Source of the DNA: Solirubrobacter pauli
Lineage (GTDB): Bacteria; Actinomycetota; Thermoleophilia; Solirubrobacterales; Solirubrobacteraceae
Length of the DNA stretch: 64,000 nucleotides
Assembly (NCBI RefSeq): GCF_003633755.1
Contig: NZ_RBIL01000001.1
Location: 4,015,426 to 4,079,425, forward strand
Reading direction: 5' to 3'
Positions 63,501 to 64,000 of the stretch are shown piece by piece (the first letter of the stretch is position 1; each line of letters opens with the position of its first letter). The position numbers and the translations under genes were made by a program. Below the pieces are notes generated by a model. It searched no databases, was not told the DNA's origin, and was given only the letters and a program-made list of their open reading frames with translations.

Positions 63501-64000
63501 TAGCGACACCATCACCGCTGGTGGGGGCGACGACGTGGTGTTCGGCGACAACGGCCGGATCGAGATCGGCAAGTCGATCGCGACGACCGACGCCACCTTC
63601 GGCGGCGGCGACCACATCACCGCCGGCGCGGGCCGCGACCTGCTGCTCGGCGGCGCCGGCAACGACACGCTGATCGCGGGCACCGGCGACGACATCGTCC
63701 TCGGCGACCACGGCGTCTTCACGTTCGAGGGCGGCGTGCTGCGCTTCGTGCGCACCACCGACTTCAACGACGGCGGTCGCGACCGGCTCGAGGGCAACGA
63801 GGGCGACGACGTCCTCGTCGGCGGCTCCGCGGGCGACTCGATCGACGGCGACGCCGGCAACGACCTCATCTTCGGCGACCAGGTCAGCCTGGACGGCCGC
63901 ACGGTCCTCGACCTGTACCACTCGATCGCGTACGCGACGGCGGCGATCCCGGCCGGCAAGGTCGCGAGCTTCGGCGACGACTACATCACCGGCGGTGCCG
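33541..64000 (+). CDS. Giant secreted multidomain surface protein (>10,150 residues), incomplete at right edge
   Basis: One reading frame is open from 33529 (after a TAG at 33526) to the window end, where it still reads GDDYITGGA in phase. From the N-terminus: a signal peptide (FSRQRRWIRVAASC, then a hydrophobic core ending PIAQA), a Pro/Ala-rich stalk, a helical segment, a long array of beta repeats with two inserted FG-GAP propellers, Ig-like domains, further beta repeats, and RTX-like Gly-Asn-Asp repeats. Expected role: cell-surface adhesin or biofilm/predation fibre; this is inference from architecture. The start is unresolved: ATG 33628 would cut the signal peptide to 12 residues without its basic part, while CTG 33541 and ATT 33568 are the only upstream options. 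Cysteines are very rare. The C-terminus is outside the window. Confidence 0.88.
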   Translation, partial: MPVQQPDPAILFSRQRRWIRVAASCALGSMVLLYVTPIAQAAPGDQADPPLPGVVSPQLTFPQYEAPKPNPSDEQKKSSKDEPKVAEAEAPQTPAEPAPQRTEPAPAAQQAAPAQEQTQAPASAEQPVVDKDTYAVEPPAKADSDEDEAPLTDVDETSPMPTMSSDTVTSGHRQSAPDPLAEATPQPAVSLSETQQLLEQAATAPAPTPAPVTPVAAAAQAPAVPSDAAARDEASSPAAAAPSGPAASKAASSAAAAETTALVAAAAAAASEPAPSAAAPAPAVAAPAAEVAPAEAAPAAAPAPAAPAPAEAAPAAASTEAAPAAGSAEAAPAAPAPAPAAAAPAPAAQGIGEAAQASNPAPAKTISAPAPAAVIAAPAPAPYIAAPAPAPVVYLPPPVVVIPPVAPELLAVGADTLSTAADLPAPDFTTDAAPAPIAPITVDGLETPTAVSADLVAPDQPVITPAPPAAPEGDVALPLVAPTGGQQIASKLSSAAGTPEPPATIASGEPSPFDAQLASKPIQANAARGPPTVDDFNQLLAGLGQVIQTLGVLKEYAGLATDLPLIGESVGTFTNFVDGLQATYTLIQQYIASHPAPRLDEIAALLLGRIDNPAVTPVTDPTQIALQITHRGSRSTELPLSLGTNDLGLSLTGNATVTGTIALDYTIGIRLEDGVPAADRFFLKITKLELGGTVSVNNLSATAKLGPLDATVASGSIQLSALAKLTLTDDTLTVAELQAALANPTALFGAPALTSSLTSKLPLDMQLNGVRLLGGALKLDSTDLFGGDLDISFDNLAYVRKALNADVDGDGTAETGTITAFAITLPSDLISFDGFTLRSGTARVAMIEAGARRWYAGELENLSGSFTVGTLASAQLSGVAVGINTGPTAADWAALAIEVGGQVVDPGTGALKLSGTLDQLDLAGLVSGSASFAAAVEGDLTTFSLTATNVSLGGALTLTSGTIAFAHRNGQVAAVASNLSGELALPGAVTATLSGGALKLNTGGDFTGTAADPGTTSAIKQVSGTLTTFKIADFAEAAGSFTLTVTADATDLALTLTQFRIGAATGPNLTASGTLALVKRGADLQVTGTLASAALNGVSGFAVTLSDASLEIDTAANLRRAKGTLTATLSEGTLSGSFFYERQGTRTLVALSGVSVKAGATEQLKEGEGVLVLFGTGIAGYFTGKAAIAIPGVTLDARALFRVNTTNAAVDETVEVGGRQLTVSFGAGEGKTYSLSVSDLELNIAGVVVLKGAGTLKTGTLTGTSIAVETFAGTGLTLFFGEGPLTLANGETNPLARGLLITNATVGLIKGADGEWALDAKGLVALVGIGGGQGVGLSGQVHVRVNSFNRAIDETLRVEGTSNDVIVKFSETEKLNGTAPYASLTATGARVDVLGASLTGDFTFAKDGNGLQISASNVETSFGGADKSTSARGPPAPVSFSNGTGSIGIGANGLTADLGGTLALNLPGVSTTATFRLEVDPTSVAISATDVTLDILGNTLTGDFSFEHSAGVTHLTVADATLALAGAITLKAINGELTIDASGVTGRLAATVDTIAIDALTLTSVELNVAPGFLKVEAKGAGFTVAGQSLTADLAITRTLDEVQIAATNVSLVLGTVASLTRGAGTLTVAAGKVAGSLNGTFALTVPGVTLTGAVRAELDTATGFVRLAVTGGTLEVAGQKLSGDITFTKDGADIELDVTNASLSLGGGLVTVANGAANLKIGTAVTGAFSGTVTTTLPGVSFGGQLTATFAPGAVTVAGTGTTLTIAGTTLTADFAIESTADQVKVTITNDATLPSLLKLGTFVDIEDASGTLVFGKSGVAGRLAVAKFTFALPGIQLTASTVSIAVNTSTAALLDLPAGPTVTVKAIGAQLTLGGNTLAGDFLFDQGNGQTRIAAANVSAVVAGVTLADGEGAFLVTNAGIAGQASGTLSAAVGPVSAGGRALLRVNTTGMALDEVLTLGNRAIAIKFGEQEKNAFAISVSGLSLNIGDFVTIEGDVAISGGVFAGDGLTIFLGRGPAKMANGETNPLAVGVLMTGARVGLIKVGTTYAVYATGTVSLIGLNGVTLTGTVTLLYNDTGAAVDQTIEIPGSTQPGVRVNVAAGAKSLKVTGGTLAILGQSIGGDFEFASQANGDVTITAANVAVSVGPVSLTEAGGTLSAGASGVAGRFTGKLAFAAAGFEFDAGIGLAVNTSTAARDGLPAGPYIRFEGTGVKLKLAGQELTGDFSFERATLADGTAVTAIAARNVSFSVGGAGAGASLTSGAGALLITSAGLAGTLQGTIALSLPGDASFTGTFALAINTGHAAVNETLTVARENVALNLVGGPYVRIAGTQVKLTLLGQELSGDFAFESITTYGADGVPGGTGSGADGKVLRLALANVNLSLGGGVLTVTNASGTLIVKPAGLAGDFGGTIALNVPNVTLAGTLRIQVNTTLAPVDETIEVGGAPVALTLPTGTFFRVAGTGVKLTILGQELGGDFSVTSSGGVTTITAEKVVARFGGSVLTVTQVGTATLEITAAGIKGSLAATLALNVPNVSLTGTVALTIDPAYLRVEVSGAKLTVVGQELSAARVVVERAGTDLKLTVTDGVINLAGGTVKVEAINGNLAIATGRVAGTLSASLAVTAGDVQLGGRFALKIDTAAPYLKVDAVGVTVRVAGQRLTADVSVEQLTTAKGPAVKLALANVNLALGDGKQDLLTLTNGSGNWLILSTGVAGRVQGTVALQNVPGVTLQGTLGLELNTTNANVDETFTLNGFETRLQIAATRTFAVSGTGVTIALAGVSIVGDFVFSKDADATKLEITNAEIALSAGGTRLVAVTITSGALTIKTAAGGKGGVTGSFDAKLVVDIPNVAFTGDFKVDFDTTTTTPTFKVETTGAQLKIAGQTLGAAKIVIEKNAAGVLVSVTDATLQLGTFVNITAANHLSGTLQITPAGVAASLKLQNVVAGTFALPAGLTITATEIFLQINTATTANAATGLPAGPFVRVNVTDATLAIGSAISVSGSVLFDQSSRSGFAGGVSLVTASAAPILASGDVDGDGDLDLVNGTSGVDLLYLNTGSGGYTAAPAARMPAFSETARAIALADVNNDNRLDLIVVNAGTSRVHLNLGGTGAAWLGFDTTAKATFTTPNATSLAVGDVNGDGNADLVLGASAGTTQVVYGAGDGTFGSGTNLLTADVRGVALGDLDGDRALDIVVTVTGEAPRIFVNDGNDTPTFTAGPALAVTGATSVLLVDADGDRKLDLVLGGTAGVTLFTNTRTDAALTFAAGVALTATAATGLATADVDGDGFADLLASTATGTLLLVNKGTAGGFKDAAAIDATAGTGVLAINVDTDRDVDVLVATAAGVRLVANTPVKTTRLAFAKVSVNLGSDNGGVKIKNGNGAFLLTPDGIAGQFSGEAEVAAGGFELGASAAVRMNTTTKTVDEAIEVGGIVIAIKFGPGEIATTKPFVAFSVAASARFGDFLELFGTITDDGTGLSTGTDVNVFIGQGPGLVDGALNPNARGLYLQGAVFVVKKIGTTFAVYAKGNLQLVGIPGVTLSAQSVEVLYNTTGADQTFAVPGNGTKTVLAGQTLVVKGTLDVAFSGMTLHGDFSFANATAAGATKGDMTIGIANGSLSLGDGGVVKVEGLNGTLNSTAAGIAAKIDGTLVLNIPGVSAPASAAVKVAVNTTGATTLDIAPRSVLVEATLALTLFGQSLSGTFLFEQYTAPAAAGATPAKLVRITATGVELTLGTATAGVKVTQGTALFVVRPAGMAGRVSGTVQVIVPGDAVKFSGTFGVAINTTGAAVSEQVTAGGQTVSLALPAGPYLRVSGDNVELAFAGQRITASFAFESAKVGATNVVRVLVTNVNAAFGDGTTSFVTLSGGAGVFVINAAGLAGDIGGTVAVNIPGVSLSGALRLVINTTGAAVTSTLQFGATPATRTAVALGDVNGDGRQDLITGTNATGLVLHLNDGTGDAFDGIGGVAFGRLTDNVTSVTLGDVDDDGDLDLITGTAGDQSYLYFNDGRGVFSAGLALSAGGRAVALGNLDADEGLELVIGNGDGARRFDVAADGTLTEAPTALDAGRVDAIGLGDVDGDGRLDVIVAGTGRATTAYRNLAGGFSAVEVATSTGATVLTVADVDGDGRADVVAGTTLFKGTVTGSALTFSAAAPIAALTTGLTGVGFADLDGDGRQDAVVASGATGALVHRGTGALAFGAGTTLGTVTFNVAAGNFIRITGTGVTLDIAGQKLTATLDFERNTLADGTQLIRLQVSDAQLSLLDGALVLNISGALQIGAGGLAGELTIAAPSGLNLGPITLTGTFKLAINTSTAAVVLANGTRLPAGRFVRVEADVTFTIAGTDVELSGKVAIEQTTSATGVKRLTLGFTGLTVKFGADPILSGGEGVLLVLPEGIAGTLGGTLDLSALTGGAVTIRGTLQLSINQTQRALNETFDVAGTTLALNLPKGPFVRIAGTNLELSAAGQTLSGDFGFERAGTTTKLTAANVRISLGGVLEVTDGTGEFTLSPAGIKGKLSTSITLNVPGVTLGGGFKLDIDTTTAVKTLKVGGENLTLSVAGQSLSGTFFFEQTTAGTVKTLKLSFKSVVLQLGDPSSVQLTVTQQGEAQFVVAPTGLTGEFAARVSLTGLPADVITLPDLDFAVKLTPTSLRVEVGTAANAPIVIAGQQLGGTFAFERVTGAGADKTIGTSDDVQVIRIAASNVTLFLGAGDVGISITNGNGRFLLTQAGVAGEFSATASIKLGEGIQAGPVGVGFALNNTAAAVNETFIIGGQTQRLQLPAGPYIRASLTGLTIEIAGQKLSADFSFEKQGTTTTVTLANVSLRIGSGDRDFVLVSEGSGTFTLAAGGMVGEIAAKVALDVPGVTFSGAFKVSIDTRVATKKLSVEGIGVELSVAGQTLKGSFTFVKNATTVSITLTDVSLELGNGTQTLVTVTVASGSITIFNDGIVAAINNAKLTLAGSLSTDFKFDGDVSLAISTRPSNRYLKVTAGDATPLSFEAFGQSLTGRFSFEQTTTAKGTKVVKIEFRDVSIFIGDAGSGNGVSVTGGTGQLLILPQGIAGKIGGTATLTLPGFSLTTTATIEINRLPLAVNETVGTTPLVLPAGPFLRVALYDTALKIGGVEVRADFFFETSTRKSTGLKVTKIAVANLNFTGSGNVINNAAGALIMYQGGGIAGTVMGKVGATGASASIGLSINTTGAPVKETINVNGTEITINASGNFEFLIQDLDIDLGGLLEIRGDFRLSGDEFFGTGLEIFVGRGPSSDPSAIGILITNATISYRRLPGTGMYALWATGTVALLGLPGLQVSGTATFLINTTASAVTGLRTATTPITLAANTFSLQLVGLKLAVANTLEISGTAFITRRPTGDLDFTIASVSIKIIVSGDALFTVTGGATFVLGAATGLKLTSFSVSGFKVGEQSDGNTTPAPAAPPLPPTAQVLRTADVIPSGSVTNFIDVVFNDRSGSGLRTESILDAGQEFEILVNGVVAPVTINGTPTLQPGTASTYRYTFTGNLGTGLVTVRFLAGSFSDKSGTPGTNVNLNATEQFVLSGAGGVSRPIAELASPANGEQLTALDFNARRSIDITYRSLDGKALVLSTLTSVPFKLTGTGLADVQLDALGRPVIAGYQVIGGVQANATTITVRYYLKDKDTKNLTNLFQAGTVNVEFFSGPTDGFAVQDGATRITNEVGLRSTFTLSASAPGARPATTNITLGPLVLQNPTIGIADIGFSPDGLLILTVAIGVERATMAFGGAGTAGAPSQSSTGVSVELIGILGTFDLGVDAFGLLSGNVRFDVPGKFSFRVAQFEAIVPDVVTITGSGLDVTYDPKAAKGQQILSLQEAVISFPRFGVTGSIRPSNGKPGLVVRDTGFSLGEAELKYGGQPVNPNAPPPTDPNALVATRPVGLDGILEFVDLRIGIKDFSIDFSKGAQPFSGTIFFASGGAKFFPGKPINATISDRLTSDDRNPNGTMNDEALRLELTFTAGKVDAFKVKIDTLEINISTFVTLTARDFMLNTGAEADQELVSFGAVGAKVKIGSLELGGEGRNFAFMGDGSFKTKTGFGVYLSIGGATGEGFQWPSFLPIKIESIGIRWIGDIETDPGNFELILSASITAIKGVSGLQFTGSVEGIRINPSLLAQGKMPITRIDSLGVTVKGSMFGGEIDAGIVGGILRLDSAFNIIGTFDETTPVAQRVFYLGLQGGFSMAGMAGFTIRVGLSELGPLSAFINVEVPGGILLEPTTGLTINDFSGGVEFFKTLPSIDDPFALRNSAFQLPTAQSADEWMAGLQKQVAAQAKAISQNPALNGFTAAFTAPMTITGGAKIYTIYTSQAVFNGEVIIKLSTDGKFLIVGKLNFAADNISVSGRLYADLSKIASGSATVLFLADVPDQIRILTIYGKLKMGFKNANGEDVVFDVLDVPTTPPGSTKPTATIMNPTTNGGSVAITRTTSYIDVLFTPPTGGGLDYATIRSMKSFISLTGGISPGTFGATVIPMAAVMGADGVLRYVELRVDGDTVKVGDEVVMTRTQAGAGSSDEAMLLAAIRKTNTTYFRFMLTNSVWIVGDFTVTIAAGAFKALDGTANEAITFTFGVDGATARLSDPGAGGTIDVNVLNQRNWIDVTYAAPGGNLSIDVGSIVDLAPEFVLGGAGLGSLALDATRAPTLVSGTTYRYWLTGARGTGTITLTYLPNTWAFNASTVTGTTATAQISLADGTPSTIAITLPTVNGLTLDPSSVDLSAFSATISAPVGWTIVFDATRAPTLRTDGPWDLPVLITAPTGATTGTATVTFAAGGLAYTGPAAEDGTTVDVSAGILTNRTFIDVQFRPAPGETLLESSIDGNELALSGFGGSGVTISTGVGKALKVGDHTWRFILDGQFRPGEVVATFQKDTWWSDSARGPPTATNSTNRELAQRFNVAGASADLVRTVPATQAVVGLAGATIGRDLFNLLGYIEVTFRGSSGNTIDHTSINGGELELRDAAGTLVALSGTVTRVGLTDTYRYGLAGALTSGAYSVTFVAGTFTDTAGIANQAETEIFNLSVATATLADPTHATVLDRAALEGRGWLDVTFADFGDSGLDFNSITDDDVELALTSPGSTLVVDGRAVRLTGNTFRFFYTGYARNGAITATLTAGTWKNLSGTVSAGGNGATFHYATSTTERDRLWIDVKFNPIGTATVGTIDGDEITLSGAGAETLLKLGATQINATTWRFLYQGQLTSGKVTVGFVANSWQDSDGNQGTAGTAQFAVITQAKSFFIELSGGVILALADTKLMEAKATVTLEIDPERNAFRLNFVGSLWVIGLGTIGATAGRFVLETPRDEDDYARFWGVATIETNFATLEQYGIYLFAKGTLQINLTGEQRVETLELPGIGSRTYTLRPNSFGLEVVGQLKLRPPGLDQDLLVAQGGFAININPERFELFLTASLSFGYGDAQINYGEATGLLVIQTGVKAGENLGVAGLLTVSRSAGIGLPTIGSLFSVDGSVKVMFNTTRQDVTYKIPENFKPLLKPGDPSEISIFASAPGLDGQRNPNAPPGGEIYVTASIAATITIGGVITLTGFIGIEAAGSGTDARLEITGAVSTTIAYIGSLTGTLNLNVYAGATKTGVVGRIFLARSDAGSIPGISLTGQFLLEINTFSTAQTVETFKIKTRGSGAATFFDGFDLDAQKRPKVVTQTISITSGFQLKLAGQLKFGPLVITGEFKLAVGASMVEMVVNATMTLSPIGDITLADSGFRINSQGLVARFSLNLALGGSFGGGVGLSFEASALVEINTTGQAQAFNNTMVQAGFRFAVSGKVSILRFATGEGSLDITIANNVFAISASLTITVGPLDFMISGSFAVYSTGITAALDVKLDLNLLGLIDLEMSGKLRLDTRPATKYFRLELSGKLSVLSVINLSGSVIVEFSEFAWRIEIPQTGKLSVELGPLGLYAWGFIDSSGSFGLHLSGGIDLTWEGNGVRGSVNVDISFDRSTQRFSASIGGGVSAYVLGVELFGVSATGSVVGQLGSTVTLYLNIKGTGVFFEWVTKVIEMLESAARAAGYAIKKFFEGVGCEIASWFGSKCKDRKVEVEVRQQENVTRSSAFSIPIATFTLPGALVNQKPPAPQLATRLADGTLRLNVGSFANLRTVGVGLTAEIYDIARVGGIDGAESLRITAFGRTETFEGIKKITGDFGGDNDVLNVLEGVFSDIEVSGGTGNDSLSYRGKGTVTLNGNDGNDTLYVANTLNIVTLNGGSGNDTLINDAGGRGFLYGEGGNDTLLGGAGDDDLYGGDDDDVLQGRGGKDSLFGGAGNDILRETLADLVVGERFDGGGNREDADEATFDDLDLLEIIGDGGNNSIRVSRNGADLVISELLGSTVAGSFAGVNVERLRLLGGDGADTFLLAGALEQSTGTAVGRQGLRTIDIDTGTGADVVTTQLTGGDDDVTVVTYKDPLSVANATAVTWSGHYALTIKNTTTADRLRIEALGGNDTLNASGVTPAAQVWSRIDLVGGEGNDQLIGTPFADYLDSGFGNDRVSGLGGKDTFVDAGGTDEIVETGKDFGLYGNLLVIGTYDALAGVFTSGTDEDVSMFERATLTGSLGGESNTFIVGSATGAVTITGIPTITGVLAWRGIATLNGRGGADRYVIETAGVRGGTVNVVESAGATGDTVVINGTDGAEHGRVSLGAALLDADASDPDTVGNVFLASTRITLDDGNAAPATINVASTVASTTVNLKGGNDTLAVRGLNLALTVDLGLGDDLVLAGSRAFELEGSNEGGTLDDFDARLTLQGGGGRDTLRVDDSAATADKTGVLTATLLTGLGTAGIEYLAFEDFALVLGSGNDTLTVDSTVAGPSTITTGAGKDTITLRTLGGATTVDTGSGDDVVRVGSLTNLLDGIASTLSIQGGGDRDELYLTDAGDATAGTGRVTATTVTGLGLGGTLTYLGFEAFELLLGSGADVLNVDSTHTGTTRIDLGAGADRVDLETTGGLTRIEGGTGTDTFNVNPVIDAVNGLAAKLTLDGEGDADTYNINLWGVGGSIIDVADSGAGAGDALNVNGTEVADQFLLRRDLVALLNAGSLVERIEYDTAIEALFIDALGGDDRFALDDNSSVTTIEGGAGNDLFQVGQLFGSIISTEPPATIDTTRGKLTNGISFATTIKGEAGNDTFGIFNNQATLDAQGGDDDDTFIVRTFTTGTTVNGGGGNDVINYVGSAPLNVDGGAGNDRLIFYGTELDDAFLLTATTIYGGGRMLVYTGLELVELDTLEGDDVVVVHSTAAGVTTRIRTGLGGDRVVIGGDNPAVDTGTSTPTLPTPEHRASLIQGALFIDGGRGGVAELDLPLAVVLPGEIATPPLPAPLPPASVPEEDHVDTLEVDDSAGLGGNGVLTRDTLSGLGMGAVITYNDFEALYIQLGDGVDTFTVETTIAGRTVLQTGGGADVVRVKTIDGLTFVATEGGDDRITVSSDAGTLNQLLALLTIDGGAGSDSVRLDDAAETDAETATINPTTVTGLGMGTGTPAGFAQRLTVTGPFVLYVLLADGTYKTTAQLAANATAAQIQAELSKIVNPYSGSLFPFTDNVRVARFGNLVEVFFQGQYRTRGVAFAEGAVVERRAAGVDYYGVETLEILTGSGADVINVNGTSAATTVKTADGDDRVYVSSLAAFGLTDRPAYLRGDLNRLSGSLTLDLGAGRHTLMISDEAATAGDTVTIDAVADAIRIAGLATGTITYRTDGTFADGITVWTGSGADTISISATHRAPGVRTVTFLNTGLGNDVVTVDLKAGEDDLLVLNTQGAVQQLLPAGGDVVGVSVDGLPVAAAAWVAYTGSLGLLTAPAAGSTIAVTTRTTDIRAYRLGASGVIVSTLDIKAGDVVTATVDGLAVSVLGVDAANNTVTLAGRDGALAILTVVSTTTQTFGAPQTPLVADDDTVHAETSTLPLILFGGQGDDKLYGGTGGDIIFGDRGRVIAGGNVFGTGGLGDTTNGLDEAVNLLYGVDVWVGGNDVIVALDADDLIVGGSGSDTITAGGGDDVVFGDNGRIEIGKSIATTDATFGGGDHITAGAGRDLLLGGAGNDTLIAGTGDDIVLGDHGVFTFEGGVLRFVRTTDFNDGGRDRLEGNEGDDVLVGGSAGDSIDGDAGNDLIFGDQVSLDGRTVLDLYHSIAYATAAIPAGKVASFGDDYITGGA
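33568..33666 (+). other. Signal peptide of the giant protein
   Basis: The frame reads ILFSRQRRWIRVAASCALGS and then MVLLYVTPIAQAAPG: basic n-region, hydrophobic core and an A-x-A cleavage site. It points to Sec export rather than the signal-less type I export of most RTX proteins. Confidence 0.7.
33670..35120 (+). repeat. Pro/Ala-rich low-complexity stalk
   Basis: About 480 residues. A charged start (DEQKKSSKDEPKVAEAEAP) is followed by long runs of APAPAAAAPAPA and EAAPAAGSAEAAP type up to about 34740, then a Pro/Val-rich part. It should be extended and disordered, suited to crossing a thick cell wall or standing off the surface. Confidence 0.85.
35130..35400 (+). other. Helical segment between stalk and beta-repeat array
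   Basis: TVDDFNQLLAGLGQVIQTLG to LDEIAALLLGRIDN has an amphipathic helix pattern and no glycine-rich strands. It is the only clearly helical part of the visible protein apart from a stretch at 57590-57700. Confidence 0.6.
35450..42570 (+). repeat. Beta-rich tandem repeats, first block
   Basis: Degenerate repeats built on (A/V)GQxLxGDFxFE, then TxITxANVxLxLGG, an NGxGTLxITxAGIAG strand pair, and LNxPGVTLxGTxxLxINTT. Spacing between GQxLxGDF motifs is mostly 270-400 bases; longer units include ETxxVGGxxxxLxLPAGPYVRIAGT. The regular strand pattern suggests a long beta-solenoid or stacked beta-sandwich fibre. Confidence 0.75.
42580..43605 (+). repeat. Seven FG-GAP/VCBS calcium-binding blades (propeller 1)
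   Basis: Seven D-x-D-x-D-G-x-x-D type loops: DVDGDGDLD, DVNNDNRLD, DVNGDGNAD, DLDGDRALD, DADGDRKLD, DVDGDGFAD and DVDTDRDVD, spaced about 50 residues apart. Seven is the number of blades in an integrin-type beta-propeller. Confidence 0.85.
43620..45280 (+). repeat. Beta-rich tandem repeats, second block
   Basis: The same GQxLSGxFxFE / LNIPGVxxxGxxxVxINTTGA repeat type resumes directly after propeller 1 and runs to propeller 2. The block opens with FAKVSVNLGSDNGGVKI, in register with the repeat. Confidence 0.7.
45295..46150 (+). repeat. Six visible FG-GAP/VCBS blades (propeller 2)
   Basis: DVNGDGRQD, DVDDDGDLD, NLDADEGLE (degenerate), DVDGDGRLD, DVDGDGRAD and DLDGDGRQD at about 45-50 residue intervals. 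A seventh blade may be formed by flanking strands. Confidence 0.8.
46150..49830 (+). repeat. Beta-rich tandem repeats, third block
   Basis: At least ten further repeats of the GQxLSGxFxFE type; in the part around 46930-48540 the motif recurs at about 290-400 bases. The block ends with GFKVGEQSDGN and a short proline-rich linker (TPAPAAPPLPPTAQ). Confidence 0.75.
49840..55250 (+). repeat. Ig-like beta-sandwich domains with an intervening beta-rich region
   Basis: Repeated domains of about 90-110 residues show a FIDVxFxxxxGxxLxxxSI start, a TYRYxLTG centre and a VxFxAGSxxDxxG end. Copies are visible near 49900, 50250, 52850, 53340, 53940, 54340, 54680 and 54990. The stretch 50640-52790 between them is beta-rich but not of this type and carries one helical insert (DEWMAGLQKQVAAQAKAI). 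Confidence 0.65.
55260..57830 (+). other. Beta-rich region with a short helical insert before the RTX part
   Basis: Alternating hydrophobic strands (for example FFIELSGGVILAL, FAVYSTGITAALDVKLDLNL) without clear tandem units. A helical insert (WVTKVIEMLESAARAAGYAI) is followed by CEIASWFGSKCKD, a rare Cys pair in this protein. Confidence 0.55.
58060..64000 (+). repeat. RTX-like Gly-Asn-Asp repeat region
   Basis: Nonapeptide-type repeats GGxGNDxLx: GGSGNDTLIN, GGAGDDDLYGG, GGAGNDILRE near 58200-58400; GGEGNDQLIG near 58990; dense blocks again from 63270 (GGQGDDKLYGG, GGAGNDTLIAGTGDD, EGNEGDDVLVGG). Between them lie longer units with FExxxxxLGxGxDxxxVxST and GLGxG patterns (59900-62400). These should bind calcium and fold as parallel beta-rolls. 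The region continues past the window. Confidence 0.85.

Noticed and set aside
58200-64000. Regularly repeated DNA as a CRISPR array.
   Set aside because: The repeats are in-frame protein repeats with variable DNA sequence, not identical direct repeats with spacers.

Overview
The window is very GC-rich DNA with almost no TTA, CTA or TCA codons, many GTG starts and dense gene packing. I infer an actinobacterium, most likely of the Thermoleophilia/Solirubrobacterales type; no rRNA or other taxonomic marker is present to prove this. I see no tRNA or rRNA genes, CRISPR arrays, insertion sequences or prophage.

Layout. 1-2020: pentose phosphate pair on the minus strand (transaldolase, then a transketolase cut by the left edge). 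2459-8010: three genes that match the plant/cyanobacterial vitamin E pathway: a homogentisate prenyltransferase (VTE2-like) translationally coupled to a plant-type MPBQ/MSBQ methyltransferase (VTE3-like), and a tocopherol cyclase homologue (VTE1-like) 3 kb away. Between them lie a small conserved hypothetical and a GAF-PAS-PAS-GAF-PP2C (RsbU-type) phosphatase. 8007-11593: a tightly overlapping minus-strand operon (GT4 glycosyltransferase, DUF2334 deacetylase, MGH1-like glycosidase, small stress-type protein) that runs into the tocopherol cyclase. 11814-17024: more carbohydrate genes (a PHP-GT4 fusion, a GH31 glycosidase, a phosphodiester glycosidase). The first and last of these share a nearly identical promoter placed so close to ATG that the transcripts should be leaderless. 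17038-20123: stand-alone LigD-type polymerase, SIMPL-domain protein, another GT4. 20250-26284: glutamate synthase gltB-gltD. 26362-29516: secreted M28 peptidase, then convergent class V aminotransferase and Nudix genes. 29539-33423: secreted M36 fungalysin with Ig-like tail.

33541-64000 (running off the right edge) is one uninterrupted reading frame of more than 10,150 codons: a secreted giant surface protein. Its order is signal peptide, Pro/Ala-rich stalk, a long array of beta-rich repeats interrupted by two FG-GAP propellers, Ig-like domains, a second beta-rich region, and a C-terminal part rich in RTX-like Gly-Asn-Asp repeats.

The two most notable items are the apparent tocochromanol (vitamin E-like) gene set in a presumably non-photosynthetic actinobacterium and the giant protein. 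Three genes (MGH1-like glycosidase, tocopherol cyclase, giant protein) have conserved or functionally required N-termini that lie upstream of any in-frame ATG, GTG or TTG. Perfect or near-perfect palindromes mark several gene ends.
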